Source of the DNA: Pseudonocardia sp. C8
GTDB lineage: Bacteria > Actinomycetota > Actinomycetes > Mycobacteriales > Pseudonocardiaceae
DNA length: 64,000 nt
Assembly: GCF_014267175.1 (NCBI RefSeq)
Contig: NZ_JACMTR010000002.1
Span: 4,551,501-4,615,500, forward strand
Reading direction: 5' to 3'
Part shown: piece after piece, positions 55,691 through 64,000 of the stretch
How the letters are laid out: each line of letters begins with the position of its first letter
Position numbering within the stretch: position 1 is the stretch's first letter
Notes under the pieces: generated by a model
Told to the model about the DNA's origin: nothing
The model's input: the letters and a program-made list of their open reading frames with translations, nothing else
The model's database searches: none
Program-made: the position numbers and the translations under genes

Positions 55691-56172
55691 GCGGTGTCCG
55701 CGCGGCCCGCTCCGACGACGTGCCGGCGCTGATCCGGCTGGTCCACGAGCTTGCCGACTACGAGAAGGCCCCCGAGGAGTGCGGCCTCACCGACGACCAG
55801 CTGCACGCGGCGCTGTTCGGCGACGACCCGGTCGCGGGAGCGCTGGTCGCGACCGACACCGGTGGTGAGGTCGCCGGGGTCGCGATCTGGTTCCGCACGT
55901 TCTCCACCTGGGAGGGCGTCGCCGGCATGCACCTCGAGGACCTCTACGTCTCCCCCGCCCACCGCGGCGCCGGCCACGGGCGGCGGCTGCTCGCGGCGCT
56001 GGCCGCCGAGTGCACCCGCCGCGGCTGGGCCCGGCTCGAATGGAACGTCCTCGACTGGAACACCCCGGCGATCGGGTTCTACCGCTCGATCGGTGCGGGC
56101 CCGAACGAGGGCTGGACGACCTTCCGGCTCACCGGGGCGGCGCTGGCGGACCTCGCGGGGCGGAGCGCCTGA
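55687..56172 (+). CDS. GNAT-family N-acetyltransferase
   Basis: The 161-residue protein has the GNAT fold: VRAARSDDVPALIRLVHELADYEKAP at the start (core DVPALIRLVHEL), the acetyl-CoA loop LYVSPAHRGAGHGRRLLAAL, and EWNVLDWNTPAIGFYRSIGA. This wording is close to diamine/spermidine acetyltransferase-like and thialysine-type members. It should acetylate a small amine with acetyl-CoA. Its GTG overlaps the stop of the histidine phosphatase gene, so the two form an operon; a functional link between them is not obvious. Confidence 0.9.
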   Translation: MSGVRAARSDDVPALIRLVHELADYEKAPEECGLTDDQLHAALFGDDPVAGALVATDTGGEVAGVAIWFRTFSTWEGVAGMHLEDLYVSPAHRGAGHGRRLLAALAAECTRRGWARLEWNVLDWNTPAIGFYRSIGAGPNEGWTTFRLTGAALADLAGRSA

Positions 56173-56220
56173 CCGCGCAAGTCCCGTGCTCGCACCGGTC
56201 GGTCCCCGGCCGGTCCGGGA

Positions 56221-57795
56221 TCACCACGCCTCGGCGGCGCCGTTCCGGCGCGGGTCGGCGCAGCTGTGCAGCTCGCCGGTCACGGTCGAGAACGTGACGG
56301 CCTCGAGATTCCCGGTGAGCGAATGCCACGGCCCGATGCTCCGGGTCCACCGGCCACGCACGGTCGCTCTGCGGTGGAACTCGGGCTCGACGCCGTCGGC
56401 GAAGCCGTGTTCCACGGTGACGCCCGGAAGCCAGCCGTGCGCGGGCTCGTGCGGGCGGACCCCGAAACGTGGCGCCTCGACCGCCTGCTCGACGGGCATC
56501 TCGAAGTCCACCACGTTCACGATGCCCTGCAGGATGCACGCGACGAGCGAGACCGACGGCGAACCGCACGCCATGACCGGCCTGCCCTCGCGGAGGACGA
56601 CGGTCGGGGCGAGGTAGACGAGGGCCTTCTCCCGCGGCCAGGGCATGCCTCGCTGGAAGAACGAGCCGCCGCCGGACAGCGCGAACCCTTCCGCGAACAG
56701 CCCGTTGACCCACGGCGACGCCATGTGCGAATGCGTGATCGACGCCACGTTCCCCTCGCCGTCCAAGACGGTGATGTGGATCGTGCCCGGGCTCGGCACC
56801 GCCGCCGCCGACGGTGCACGCCCGAGCCGATCGATCCGCCGCCGTGCGAACTCCTTGGACAGCCGCCCGCCGCGGTCACCGGCGTCGCGCCGCGGTGGTG
56901 CGTAGTAGACCTCCTCGTGCACGTCCGTGAGCAGCTCGAGCGTGTCGACCGACGCCGACGGCGGCCCCATCGCGCGCAGGTCGAACAGCTCCAGCAGGTT
57001 CAGCGCCTCGATGACCTGGCTACCGCCGTCGTCCGGTGGCACGGAGGAAAGGACCTCGTTCCCGCGGTAGGTACCGCGCAGCGGCGACGACCACCGAGGG
57101 TCGTTCGCGGCGAGGTCCTCGGACGTGATCACGCCACCGCCCCGCCGCGCCTCCTCGGCGAAGGCCCGGGCGAAGTCGCCGAGGTAGTAGTCGAGGTCCT
57201 CCCCCGCCAGGCGTTCCAGGGTGCGGGCGACGCGGGGCTGCCGCAGCGTCGCGCCCGGCTCCACGAGGCTCCCTGCGGGGAGGAACACCTCCCGACCCTG
57301 GGGGTGCGAACCGAGCACGGTGCGGTTCGCGTACACCTCGCCGTACAGGTAGGGCCCGACCGGGAAACCGTCCCGGGCCACCCGGATCGCCGGGTCGAGG
57401 AGCCGCGCGAGCGGCAGCGTGCCGTGTCGCGCGCTCGCGGCCCGGAAGGCCGGCCACCACCCGGGAACCGGCACGCCACGCCCGGTGGTGAGGTCGGCGC
57501 CGGTGAACCCGGGCAGTGGCGCCGCGGGTGCGGCGACGTTGCCACCGAGGTACTCGGCCACGCCGCTGGCACCGTCCCGATGGAGCATCGACAGGCCGCC
57601 GGTGAGGGAGGTCATGTGCGGCTCGACGACGAGCTGCATCGCCGCTGCGGCGAGCGCAGCGTCGACCACCGTGCCGCCGTCGCGCATCGCCTCGCGTCCG
57701 GCCCTCGTGGCCAGCGGATGGGAGGTGACGATCGCGGCCCGTCGCCCCTGCACCGGAGGCTTCCTGCCGAACCGCGCCGGTGCGAGGTCGATCAC
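56221..57795 (-). CDS. Gamma-glutamyltransferase-family (Ntn hydrolase) protein
   Basis: The 524-residue protein is a gamma-glutamyltranspeptidase relative. The self-cleaving nucleophile is predicted to be Thr338 in PGTIHITVLDGEGNVAS, placing a large and a small subunit as in GGT. PPDDGGSQVIEALNLLE and HSHMASPWVNG support the family. No signal peptide is present, so unlike classical GGT it should act inside the cell on an imported gamma-glutamyl or related amide. GTG at 57795 overlaps the MFS stop by four bases. It is the last gene of the large minus-strand operon. Confidence 0.88.
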   Translation of the reverse strand: MIDLAPARFGRKPPVQGRRAAIVTSHPLATRAGREAMRDGGTVVDAALAAAAMQLVVEPHMTSLTGGLSMLHRDGASGVAEYLGGNVAAPAAPLPGFTGADLTTGRGVPVPGWWPAFRAASARHGTLPLARLLDPAIRVARDGFPVGPYLYGEVYANRTVLGSHPQGREVFLPAGSLVEPGATLRQPRVARTLERLAGEDLDYYLGDFARAFAEEARRGGGVITSEDLAANDPRWSSPLRGTYRGNEVLSSVPPDDGGSQVIEALNLLELFDLRAMGPPSASVDTLELLTDVHEEVYYAPPRRDAGDRGGRLSKEFARRRIDRLGRAPSAAAVPSPGTIHITVLDGEGNVASITHSHMASPWVNGLFAEGFALSGGGSFFQRGMPWPREKALVYLAPTVVLREGRPVMACGSPSVSLVACILQGIVNVVDFEMPVEQAVEAPRFGVRPHEPAHGWLPGVTVEHGFADGVEPEFHRRATVRGRWTRSIGPWHSLTGNLEAVTFSTVTGELHSCADPRRNGAAEAW

Positions 57796-59141
57796 GGCAC
57801 GGTCACTGCGGAGTCGCGCTGCTCGTCGACGGCCTTCGGCATGGCGAACAGCGCCACGCCGATCGAGATCAGGCAGATCACCGTCATGTACCAGCCGAAG
57901 GCCACATCGGAGCCGGTCAGCCCGTACAGCCAGGACGCGATGAGCCCCGCGGTCGAGCCGAGCAGGGTCGTCCCGACGTTGTAGTTGAGCGCGGAGGCGC
58001 TGCCCCGCACCTCGGCCGGGAAGCTCATGACGTACGCGGTGGTGAGCGGCGCGCCGACGAAGTTGTTGATGAACGTGAACACCACGACGGCGGTGGTGGC
58101 CAGCAGCAGGTTCTCCCCGCCGAGCAGGGTGAACGTCGGCACGGTGCACAGGACGAACAACCCGTAGCCGATGACGACGGGCAGCCGCGCGCCGAAACGA
58201 TCGGCCAGCCGCCCGCCCCAGATCGCCGGGAGCGGACCGATGACGTAGGTGAGCAGCGAGGCGAGCAGGGCGTTCGACGCGCCGAAGCCCGCGTTGACCA
58301 TCGCGGTGACGAAGTAGGCCTGGATGACGAACGAGCCCACACGCTGTCCGGCGCCCAGCCCGATCGCCTTGAGCATCGCCGACCAGTGCTCGCGGACCGC
58401 GGTCCGGAACGGCGTCTGCTTGACCGCACTGGCTGCGGCCCGCTCCTTCAGCTCCTTGAACTCGGGGGTCTCGTCGACGTGCTTGCGGATCCACAGCGTG
58501 ACGAGCGCCAGCGGCAGCGCGACCAGGAACGGGATGCGCCAGCCCCACGCCTCGAAGGCCGGCTCGTCGACCGCCTGGATGGTGCCGAAGGCGACCAGCG
58601 TCGCCAGCAGGGGCCCGACCGACGTCGACGCGACCGACAGTCCGGCCAGGAAGTTCCGGCGGTTCCCGGTGTCGTGCTCGAAGATGAAGTTCGCGGCCGT
58701 GGTGTACTCGACCGCGGCACCGATCGCCTGCAACACCCGGCAACCGATGATCAGGATCGGGGCGGCCAGGCCTATCGCGGCGTACGTCGGCATGATCCCG
58801 ATGCCGACCGTTCCCACGCTCATGCAGACGATCGTGAGCAGCAGTACGAACTTGCGGCCCTTGATGTCCACCAGCGGGCCGAGCGCGATCGCGGCGACCG
58901 GCCGCAACGCATAGGCCAGCACGACACCGGCGTACGCCGCCATCAGCGCGGTCGTGGGGTCGTCGCTCGGGAAGAACTGGTGGGCGATGAACACCGCGAG
59001 CGTGCCGTAGAGACTGAAGTCGTAGTACTCGACGATGTTGCCGAGCAGGGCCCCCAGGAGGACCTTCCCGCGGGCCCGGGTTCCGGTACCGCCGTCCCGG
59101 GACTCCGACGTGTCAGAAGCCGTCATTGCCTTCTCCGTCAT
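57792..59141 (-). CDS. MFS transporter, MHS-like
   Basis: The roughly 449-residue carrier has twelve helices; LGNIVEYYDFSLYGTLAVFIA, GPLVDIKGRKFVLLL and the EDHD-type region near HDTGNRRNFLAG mark the sugar/metabolite-proton symporter group. In this operon it probably imports the compound degraded by the surrounding enzymes. Start is uncertain: ATG 59141 (tandem with a GTG just before) or ATG 59126, which has GGAGAAGG in good position. Its stop overlaps the GGT-like gene start (GTGA). Confidence 0.88.
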   Translation of the reverse strand: MTEKAMTASDTSESRDGGTGTRARGKVLLGALLGNIVEYYDFSLYGTLAVFIAHQFFPSDDPTTALMAAYAGVVLAYALRPVAAIALGPLVDIKGRKFVLLLTIVCMSVGTVGIGIMPTYAAIGLAAPILIIGCRVLQAIGAAVEYTTAANFIFEHDTGNRRNFLAGLSVASTSVGPLLATLVAFGTIQAVDEPAFEAWGWRIPFLVALPLALVTLWIRKHVDETPEFKELKERAAASAVKQTPFRTAVREHWSAMLKAIGLGAGQRVGSFVIQAYFVTAMVNAGFGASNALLASLLTYVIGPLPAIWGGRLADRFGARLPVVIGYGLFVLCTVPTFTLLGGENLLLATTAVVVFTFINNFVGAPLTTAYVMSFPAEVRGSASALNYNVGTTLLGSTAGLIASWLYGLTGSDVAFGWYMTVICLISIGVALFAMPKAVDEQRDSAVTVP

Positions 59142-59198
59142 CACATTGATCCGTTGTCATGTCCTGTTCGGCGCCGGCCTGCGCTCGGCAGGCCCGGC

Positions 59199-60308
59199 TC
59201 AGCCGACGAACCGCTCCGGCCGGAAGGTGTCGAGCATCGGGTTGCGGGCACCGGTGCACACCTCGGCCGCCAGCAGCTCGCCCGCGATGAGACCGAGCGT
59301 GGCGCCGGAATGGGTGAAGGCCACGAAGCACCCGGGGACCCGATCCAGTTCGCCGAGCACCGGCTCGCCGTCACCGGGAATCGGTTTGCGCCCGAGTCGC
59401 CAGTGGCCCGGCCGGAGATCGGCGCCGTCGAGCACCGCGTTCGCCTCGGCGACGAGCTCGTGCACGATCGACACGTCGATGCTCGGAGTGCCGTTCGCCT
59501 CCCGGATGGCCTCCTCGTACCAGGAGTGGTCCAGCGCGTAGCCACCGGACGGATCCGGTCGCATCGCCACCCGCGGCGAGTTGATCACCGCTCGGGTGCC
59601 GGCGTCCGACGGCGTGGTCGTCACCAGCATCGACAGCGGCGACGCGTCCGGAATCGACACGCCGAGGCCGGACACGACCCCCGGCGTGCCCGCCCCGCAG
59701 GCGACGACGACGGCGTCCCCGTCGTACCTGGCCCCCGTGCCGGCGACGACGGCGCGGGCACGACCGTGCTCCACGACCACGCGTCCTCGCCCCGCCGCGG
59801 TCACGATCCGGCCACCGAGCCTGCTGAACTCCGCCGCCAGGTGGTCGATGAGGTGCGGCAACGACACCCACCCCTCACCGCGGTTGTGGATGGCGAGCTC
59901 GGGCACGGCGTCCTTCGCGACGCCGGGCACCGCAGTGGCGACGTCGTCGGCGGCGAGGAGGCGCGAGTCGTATCCGTGGCTCGCCTCCGCCGCGTGCCGG
60001 GTCTCCTCGTCTGCCCGGTGTCCGGCCGCCGACCAGTGCAGGCCACCGTCGAACCGCAACCAGTCCCGGGTCGGGTCCTCCGCGAACAGCGTGCGGTAGC
60101 GGTCGATACCGGCCATGCGCAAGGCGTGGTACGGCTGCGACCGGTCACCGGCGGAGTTCAGCCAGGACAGCGATCGTCCGGACGCGCCGTCGCCGAGCTC
60201 GCCGTCGGTGACCAGCGTGACGGGCACGCCGGTGCGCTGGACGTGGGTGGCGGTCGAGATTCCGAGGATGCCGCCGCCGAGTACGACGACGTGCCGGGGT
60301 GCTGCCAT
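59199..60308 (-). CDS. FAD-dependent amine/amino-acid oxidoreductase (DAO family)
   Basis: The 369-residue flavoprotein begins with the dinucleotide loop VVVLGGGILGISTATHVQR and has the DAO-family C-terminal GCFVAFTHSGATLGLIAGELLA. Relatives include sarcosine oxidase, glycine oxidase and D-amino acid dehydrogenases, which oxidise a C-N bond to an imine with release of the amine. A substrate such as sarcosine or another N-substituted amino acid would fit the neighbouring hydantoinase/oxoprolinase genes. ATG at 60308 follows GGAAGGA. It lies 32 bases after the Gfo/Idh gene and is likely cotranscribed. Confidence 0.88.
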   Translation of the reverse strand: MAAPRHVVVLGGGILGISTATHVQRTGVPVTLVTDGELGDGASGRSLSWLNSAGDRSQPYHALRMAGIDRYRTLFAEDPTRDWLRFDGGLHWSAAGHRADEETRHAAEASHGYDSRLLAADDVATAVPGVAKDAVPELAIHNRGEGWVSLPHLIDHLAAEFSRLGGRIVTAAGRGRVVVEHGRARAVVAGTGARYDGDAVVVACGAGTPGVVSGLGVSIPDASPLSMLVTTTPSDAGTRAVINSPRVAMRPDPSGGYALDHSWYEEAIREANGTPSIDVSIVHELVAEANAVLDGADLRPGHWRLGRKPIPGDGEPVLGELDRVPGCFVAFTHSGATLGLIAGELLAAEVCTGARNPMLDTFRPERFVG

Positions 60309-60340
60309 GTTCGCGGGTTCCTTCCTCCCGCCGCCGCGGG

Positions 60341-61366
60341 TCAACGACGGTGGATGCGTTCGATGAGCTCGAGCACGGCGATCGCGTCGCGGGGATCGAC
60401 CGGGGGTGGCGCACCGTCACGGATCGAGCCCACCAGCGCGTGGTAGAACGCGCCGTAGTCGCCTCGTTCGAGCTCCACGCCGCGGACGGTGCCGCCGACG
60501 CCGACGACGCTGCGGCGGTCCACCGGCCCGGTCCCGAAGCCGGGATCGTCGGGCCGGACGCCGGTGGCCAGCTCCGCTTCCTGCGGGTCGAGCCCCCACG
60601 TGGTGTGTCCGGCCCGGGAGCCGAGCACGTGGAACCTCGGCCCTGCCAGCGCGCTCCGGCTGGACATCACCAGCCGAGAGCGGGTGCCGTTGGCGTGCCG
60701 CAGCGCCACGAACGTGTCGTCGTCGGCGTCGTGGGCACCGTCGTCGGCACGGCGTACCGGGTCCGCCCAGACATCGGTCACCGCGCCGAAGAGCACGATC
60801 GCCTGATCAATGAGGTGGGTGCCGAGGTCGAAGAGGATGCCGCCGCCGTCGGCGGTCGACGTCGTCGCCTTCCAGCGACCCGGGCCCTGCGGCTTCCACC
60901 ACTCGAAGCGGGACTCGAACGTGTACACCTCGCCGAGGTCCCCGCTCCGGACGAGCCGCCGGACCGTGCGGAAGTCACCGTCCCACCTGCGGTTCTGGTA
61001 CACGGTCAGCACCCGTCCCGCGCGCTCGGCAGCGGCGACGATCCGCTCGGCCTCCCGGACGGAGGGCGCGAACGGCTTGTCGACGACGACGTGCAGCCCG
61101 CGGGAGAGCGCCTCGGCCGCGAGGTCTGCGTGCGTGCCGGGGGGTGTGGCGACGACGGCCAGGTCGACCCGGTCCGCCCGCCGCCAGAGCTCCGGAACGG
61201 ACTCGACCACCTGCGCACCGGGACACGCGGCCCGGGCGCGTTCGGCACGCTCCGGGTCGGCGGTCACGATCACGTCGAGCGAGTACTGCTCGTTCGCGGT
61301 GAGGAAGGGGGCGTGGAACACCCGCCCGGCGACGCCGAACCCGATCAGCGCGGTACGGATCGGCAT
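60341..61366 (-). CDS. Gfo/Idh/MocA-family oxidoreductase
   Basis: The 341-residue protein has an N-terminal Rossmann domain (TALIGFGVAGRVFHAPFL), the family lysine motif as VVVDKPFAPS (Asp replaces the common Glu of EKP), QNRRWDGDFRTVR and GGILFDLGTHLIDQA with the putative catalytic His. It should be an NAD(P)-dependent dehydrogenase, typically for sugars or inositols; its role in this nitrogen-compound operon is unclear. The ATG overlaps the hyuB stop by one base (TGATG), so it is translationally coupled. Confidence 0.9.
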   Translation of the reverse strand: MPIRTALIGFGVAGRVFHAPFLTANEQYSLDVIVTADPERAERARAACPGAQVVESVPELWRRADRVDLAVVATPPGTHADLAAEALSRGLHVVVDKPFAPSVREAERIVAAAERAGRVLTVYQNRRWDGDFRTVRRLVRSGDLGEVYTFESRFEWWKPQGPGRWKATTSTADGGGILFDLGTHLIDQAIVLFGAVTDVWADPVRRADDGAHDADDDTFVALRHANGTRSRLVMSSRSALAGPRFHVLGSRAGHTTWGLDPQEAELATGVRPDDPGFGTGPVDRRSVVGVGGTVRGVELERGDYGAFYHALVGSIRDGAPPPVDPRDAIAVLELIERIHRR

Positions 61367-63018
61367 CACGACTGCCACCCGTAGACCTCGCGGGCCGTGT
61401 CGGCGCTGATCCGTCCGTCGGTGACGTCCCGTTGCACCTCGTCGGGGGCGCGCTCGCCGGGATCGCCGTAGCCGCCCGCTCCGGCCGTGTGGATCGCGAC
61501 CCGGTCGCCGGCATCGAGCCGGGTGTATCCGTGCACGATCGGCCGCGCGCCGTCGGACAGCTCGGCGGCCGCCGACGCACCCGGTCCCCCACCGAACAGG
61601 CCCCATGGCCGCGAGCGCATGCGGGACGTGTCGAGCCAGAAGTGCACCCCGTCGGCCTCCACCCGCACGGTCCGCCGGATGCCCATTCCACCGCGGTGCG
61701 CACCCACGCCACCGGAGTCGTCGATCAGCGCGTACTCCTCGACGCAGAGCGGGTACTCGCTCTCCAGGGCCTCGACCGGGAGGTTGCTCGTGTTGGTCAT
61801 GTGGACCTGCACGCCGTCGAGGCCGTCCTTGGTCGCCCGGGCACCGCAGCCACCACCGATCGTCTCCAGGTAGACGAAGTAGCGGCCGGTGCGCGGGTCG
61901 ACACCCGAGAAGTGCACCCCGGTGTTCGCCCCGTTGCTGGCCGCCGTGACCGCCTCGGGCACGGCATCCGCGAGCGCGCCGTGGATGAGGTCGACGACCC
62001 GCTGGCAGGTCTCGCTGCGCCCGTTGACGGCCGCCGGTTCGACGCAGTTGAGCACGGAGCCCTGCGGCGCGGAGATCGTGACCGGCCGGTGCAGGCCGGC
62101 GTTCGCCACGATGTCCGGGTCGACCAGCGTCTTCACCGAGTAGTAGACCGCGGCGTACAGCGCCGTCCACACCACGTTGATGCTCGCCCGCACCTGCTCC
62201 GGCGCGCTGAACGCCACGTCCACGCTGTCGCCCCGCACGGTGACCACGACGCCGAGCTCCAGCTCCTCGTCCAGCTCGGGGCAGTCGAACAGGTCGGTGA
62301 ACGCGTACTCGCCGTCGGGCACCCGGGCCAGGGCCGCACGCGTACGGCGTTCGGTGTAGTCCAGCAGGGCCGCACCGGTCCGTTCCAGCGTCTCGCAGCC
62401 GTACCGCTCGGTCAGCTCGATGTAGCGGGTGACGGCGAGCCGGTTCGCCGCGATCTGCGCGCGCAGGTCCGCGCGGCGCTCGTGCGGCACCTGGCAGTTG
62501 AGCAGGATCAGGTCGAACAGGTCCTGCTGGAGCTCCCCGGCCCGCATCAGCCGCACCGGGGGGATCCGGATTCCCTCCTGGAAGATGTGGGCGTGGCCCC
62601 GGTCCCCGAAGTCGGCGTGGTGTGCGAGGTTCGCCACCCAGGCGACGATCTCGCCGTCGACGTGCACCGGGGAGACCAGCACGATGTCCGGTAGGTGGGA
62701 CCCGCCGCCGTTGAACGGGTCGTTGCCGATGAACACGTCACCGGGCGCGACCTGATCGGGCGGGTACCGGGTGGTGATCGCGTCGACGACCCCCATCAGC
62801 GACCCGAGGTGCAGCGGCGAGCCGCCCTCGTCCTGGGCGAGCATCCGGCCGCCGGCGTCGAACACCGACGCCGTGCAGTCCCTGCGTTCCTTGATGTTCG
62901 TGGAGAAGGCGGCGCGGACCAGCGTCTCCCCCATCTCCTCGACGATCGACGACAGCGCCGAGCCGACCACCTCGACGAGGATCGGGTCCACCTGTGCCTT
63001 GTCCGATTGCCGCGTCAC
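61366..63018 (-). CDS. hyuB: Hydantoinase B/oxoprolinase-family subunit
   Basis: The 550-residue protein matches the HyuB half of ATP-dependent N-methylhydantoinase, 5-oxoprolinase or acetone-carboxylase-like enzymes: SSIVEEMGETLVRAAFSTNIKERRD (core EEMGETLVRAAFS), DVFIGNDPFNGGGSHLPDI, SSNLPVEALE-like TSNLPVEALESEYP, and GAGGYGDPGERA. With HyuA it cleaves a cyclic amide using ATP. Which ring (5-oxoproline, hydantoin, N-methylhydantoin) cannot be read. The GTG start overlaps the hyuA stop by four bases, giving equal expression of both subunits. Confidence 0.93.
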   Translation of the reverse strand: MTRQSDKAQVDPILVEVVGSALSSIVEEMGETLVRAAFSTNIKERRDCTASVFDAGGRMLAQDEGGSPLHLGSLMGVVDAITTRYPPDQVAPGDVFIGNDPFNGGGSHLPDIVLVSPVHVDGEIVAWVANLAHHADFGDRGHAHIFQEGIRIPPVRLMRAGELQQDLFDLILLNCQVPHERRADLRAQIAANRLAVTRYIELTERYGCETLERTGAALLDYTERRTRAALARVPDGEYAFTDLFDCPELDEELELGVVVTVRGDSVDVAFSAPEQVRASINVVWTALYAAVYYSVKTLVDPDIVANAGLHRPVTISAPQGSVLNCVEPAAVNGRSETCQRVVDLIHGALADAVPEAVTAASNGANTGVHFSGVDPRTGRYFVYLETIGGGCGARATKDGLDGVQVHMTNTSNLPVEALESEYPLCVEEYALIDDSGGVGAHRGGMGIRRTVRVEADGVHFWLDTSRMRSRPWGLFGGGPGASAAAELSDGARPIVHGYTRLDAGDRVAIHTAGAGGYGDPGERAPDEVQRDVTDGRISADTAREVYGWQS

Positions 63019-64000
63019 CGGGCCACCTCCACGACGAGATTGCGATAGCCGTCCACGACGGCGTGGTCTCCTGGCAGCAGGACCGTCGTCGTGTCCATCT
63101 GCTCCACGACCGCCGGTCCCGCGATCCGATGCCCCGGCCGCAGGTGTCGCCGGTCGAACACGGGAGCCCGGACGAGCCCGCCGGACTCCGGGACGTGCAT
63201 GGCCCGCTCCTCCCGGAGCGCCTCGGCCGGGTCGGGGTCACCGAGCTGGTGATGCTCCAGCCGCGCACGCCGCACCCGGCCGATCGCGCGCAGGCGGTAG
63301 GTGACGAGCTGTACGTCGTCGTCCGACACGTACCCGTACAGGCGTTCGTGCTCGGCCACGAACCGCTCCCGGATCCGCTCCAGGAGGCCCGGCGTGACCT
63401 CACCGTCCGGCACCTCGACCGCCAGCTCATGGTTCTGCCCGGCGTAGCGCAGCTCCGCCCGCCGCTCGATGCGCCGGTCCGTCTCGGGTACGTCCTCGTC
63501 GGCCAGCCACCGCGTGGCGTCCGCGCTCAGCTCGGCGAAGACCTCCGCGACGGCGCCCACCGTCCCGGACGTCGGGCGGGCGTCGATCGCGGTCAGCTGC
63601 GTGCGCATGAAGTCGGCGCGGACGTCGGTCATGAGCAGCCCCGAGGCGCACTGCGTGCCCGGCACCTCCGGGACGAGGACCCTCCGCATGCCCAGTTCCC
63701 GCGCCAGCCGGACGGCGTGCAGCGGCCCGGCCCCGCCGAAGGGCACCAGGGTGTAGTCACGCGGGTCGTGTCCCCGCTGCACCGAGATGACGCGGATGGC
63801 ACGGGCCATGTTGGCCGTGACGACCTGCAGCATGCCGAAGGCCGCTTCCTCGACGCCGAGCCCGAGGGGCTCGGCGACCCGCGCCACGGCCCGCCGCGCC
63901 GCATCCGCGTCGATCGGCATCTGGCCGTCGAGCAGGTGGTGCTGGTTGAGCGTGCCCAGCACGACGTTGGCGTCGGTGACGGTCGGCTCGCCGCCCCGCC
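63015..64000 (-). CDS. hyuA: Hydantoinase A/oxoprolinase-family subunit, N-terminus cut by window edge
   Basis: About 328 C-terminal residues are visible of a family usually near 690. The partial frame reaches the right edge with TVTDANVVLGTLN, the typical segment that precedes the C-terminal ATPase-like part; QRGHDPRDYTLVPFGGAGPLHA and the late MDTTTVLLPGDHAVVD are classic HyuA motifs. HyuA supplies the actin-like ATP-binding part of the complex with HyuB. It is the most upstream visible gene of the operon; the promoter lies outside the window. Confidence 0.93.
   Translation of the reverse strand, partial: RGGEPTVTDANVVLGTLNQHHLLDGQMPIDADAARRAVARVAEPLGLGVEEAAFGMLQVVTANMARAIRVISVQRGHDPRDYTLVPFGGAGPLHAVRLARELGMRRVLVPEVPGTQCASGLLMTDVRADFMRTQLTAIDARPTSGTVGAVAEVFAELSADATRWLADEDVPETDRRIERRAELRYAGQNHELAVEVPDGEVTPGLLERIRERFVAEHERLYGYVSDDDVQLVTYRLRAIGRVRRARLEHHQLGDPDPAEALREERAMHVPESGGLVRAPVFDRRHLRPGHRIAGPAVVEQMDTTTVLLPGDHAVVDGYRNLVVEVAR

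Overview
This is a very GC-rich chromosomal window, rich in GTG starts and with an actinobacterial gene set: a furA–katG pair, the fused 2-oxoglutarate decarboxylase/dehydrogenase Kgd followed by a 58-aa DUF6104-type gene, glutamine-dependent NAD+ synthetase, DUF222/HNH ('13E12') protein, and leaderless genes with a TANNNT box six bases before the start codon. Protein likeness points to the Pseudonocardiaceae, with Pseudonocardia as my best guess. No tRNA, rRNA or CRISPR array was seen.

Layout. 1-7.9 kb: a GH3 glycosidase cut by the window edge, an MprF-like lipid aminoacyl transferase, nadE, a small Cys protein and an MHS-type MFS carrier. 8-13.7 kb: a Tat-exported PhoX phosphatase, a repeat-filled intergenic block (ten units of about 62 bp, then a 38-bp array), and a NarL-type response regulator divergent from a GAF/winged-helix regulator. 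13.8-20.2 kb: a fused two-module ABC exporter, an ABC-2 ATPase/permease pair, an alternating 24/33-bp repeat and a decayed vapBC locus. 20.3-25.4 kb: an acyl-CoA synthetase, furA-katG, and an intact Phd/PIN toxin-antitoxin pair. 25.5-29.6 kb: a hydrolase, a second array of the 62-bp repeat, a fatty-acid desaturase, an F420-type LLM enzyme and a CU044_5270-like protein. 29.8-35.4 kb: kgd, DUF6104 and a CitMHS carrier (a 2-oxoglutarate/citrate theme). 35.5-38.9 kb: a compact three-gene operon with an FtsK/SpoIIIE-type ATPase flanked by two small helical proteins. 39.2-45 kb: an unusual Nramp relative, a broken IS30-like end, and an intact IS481-type insertion (1447 bp, 15-bp target duplication) just upstream of a DUF222/HNH gene whose start region carries a LexA-like box fused to a RecA-independent DNA-damage promoter motif. 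45.3-49.4 kb: an osmoprotectant ABC importer (ProV-W-Z-X) coupled to a MOSC protein. 49.5-56.2 kb: a PAS-GGDEF-EAL protein, malic enzyme, a secreted trypsin-like protease, and a histidine phosphatase/GNAT pair. 56.2-64 kb: a tightly packed catabolic operon (HyuA-HyuB-Gfo/Idh-FAD amine oxidase-MFS-gamma-glutamyltransferase) running off the right edge.

Most genes are ordinary housekeeping or transport functions. The parts I would look at first are the composite damage promoter interrupted by the IS481 element, the 62-bp repeat family shared by two loci, the FtsK-like operon, and the gamma-glutamyl/oxoprolinase-like operon. Functions are assigned from remembered family motifs and local context; nothing was searched against a database.
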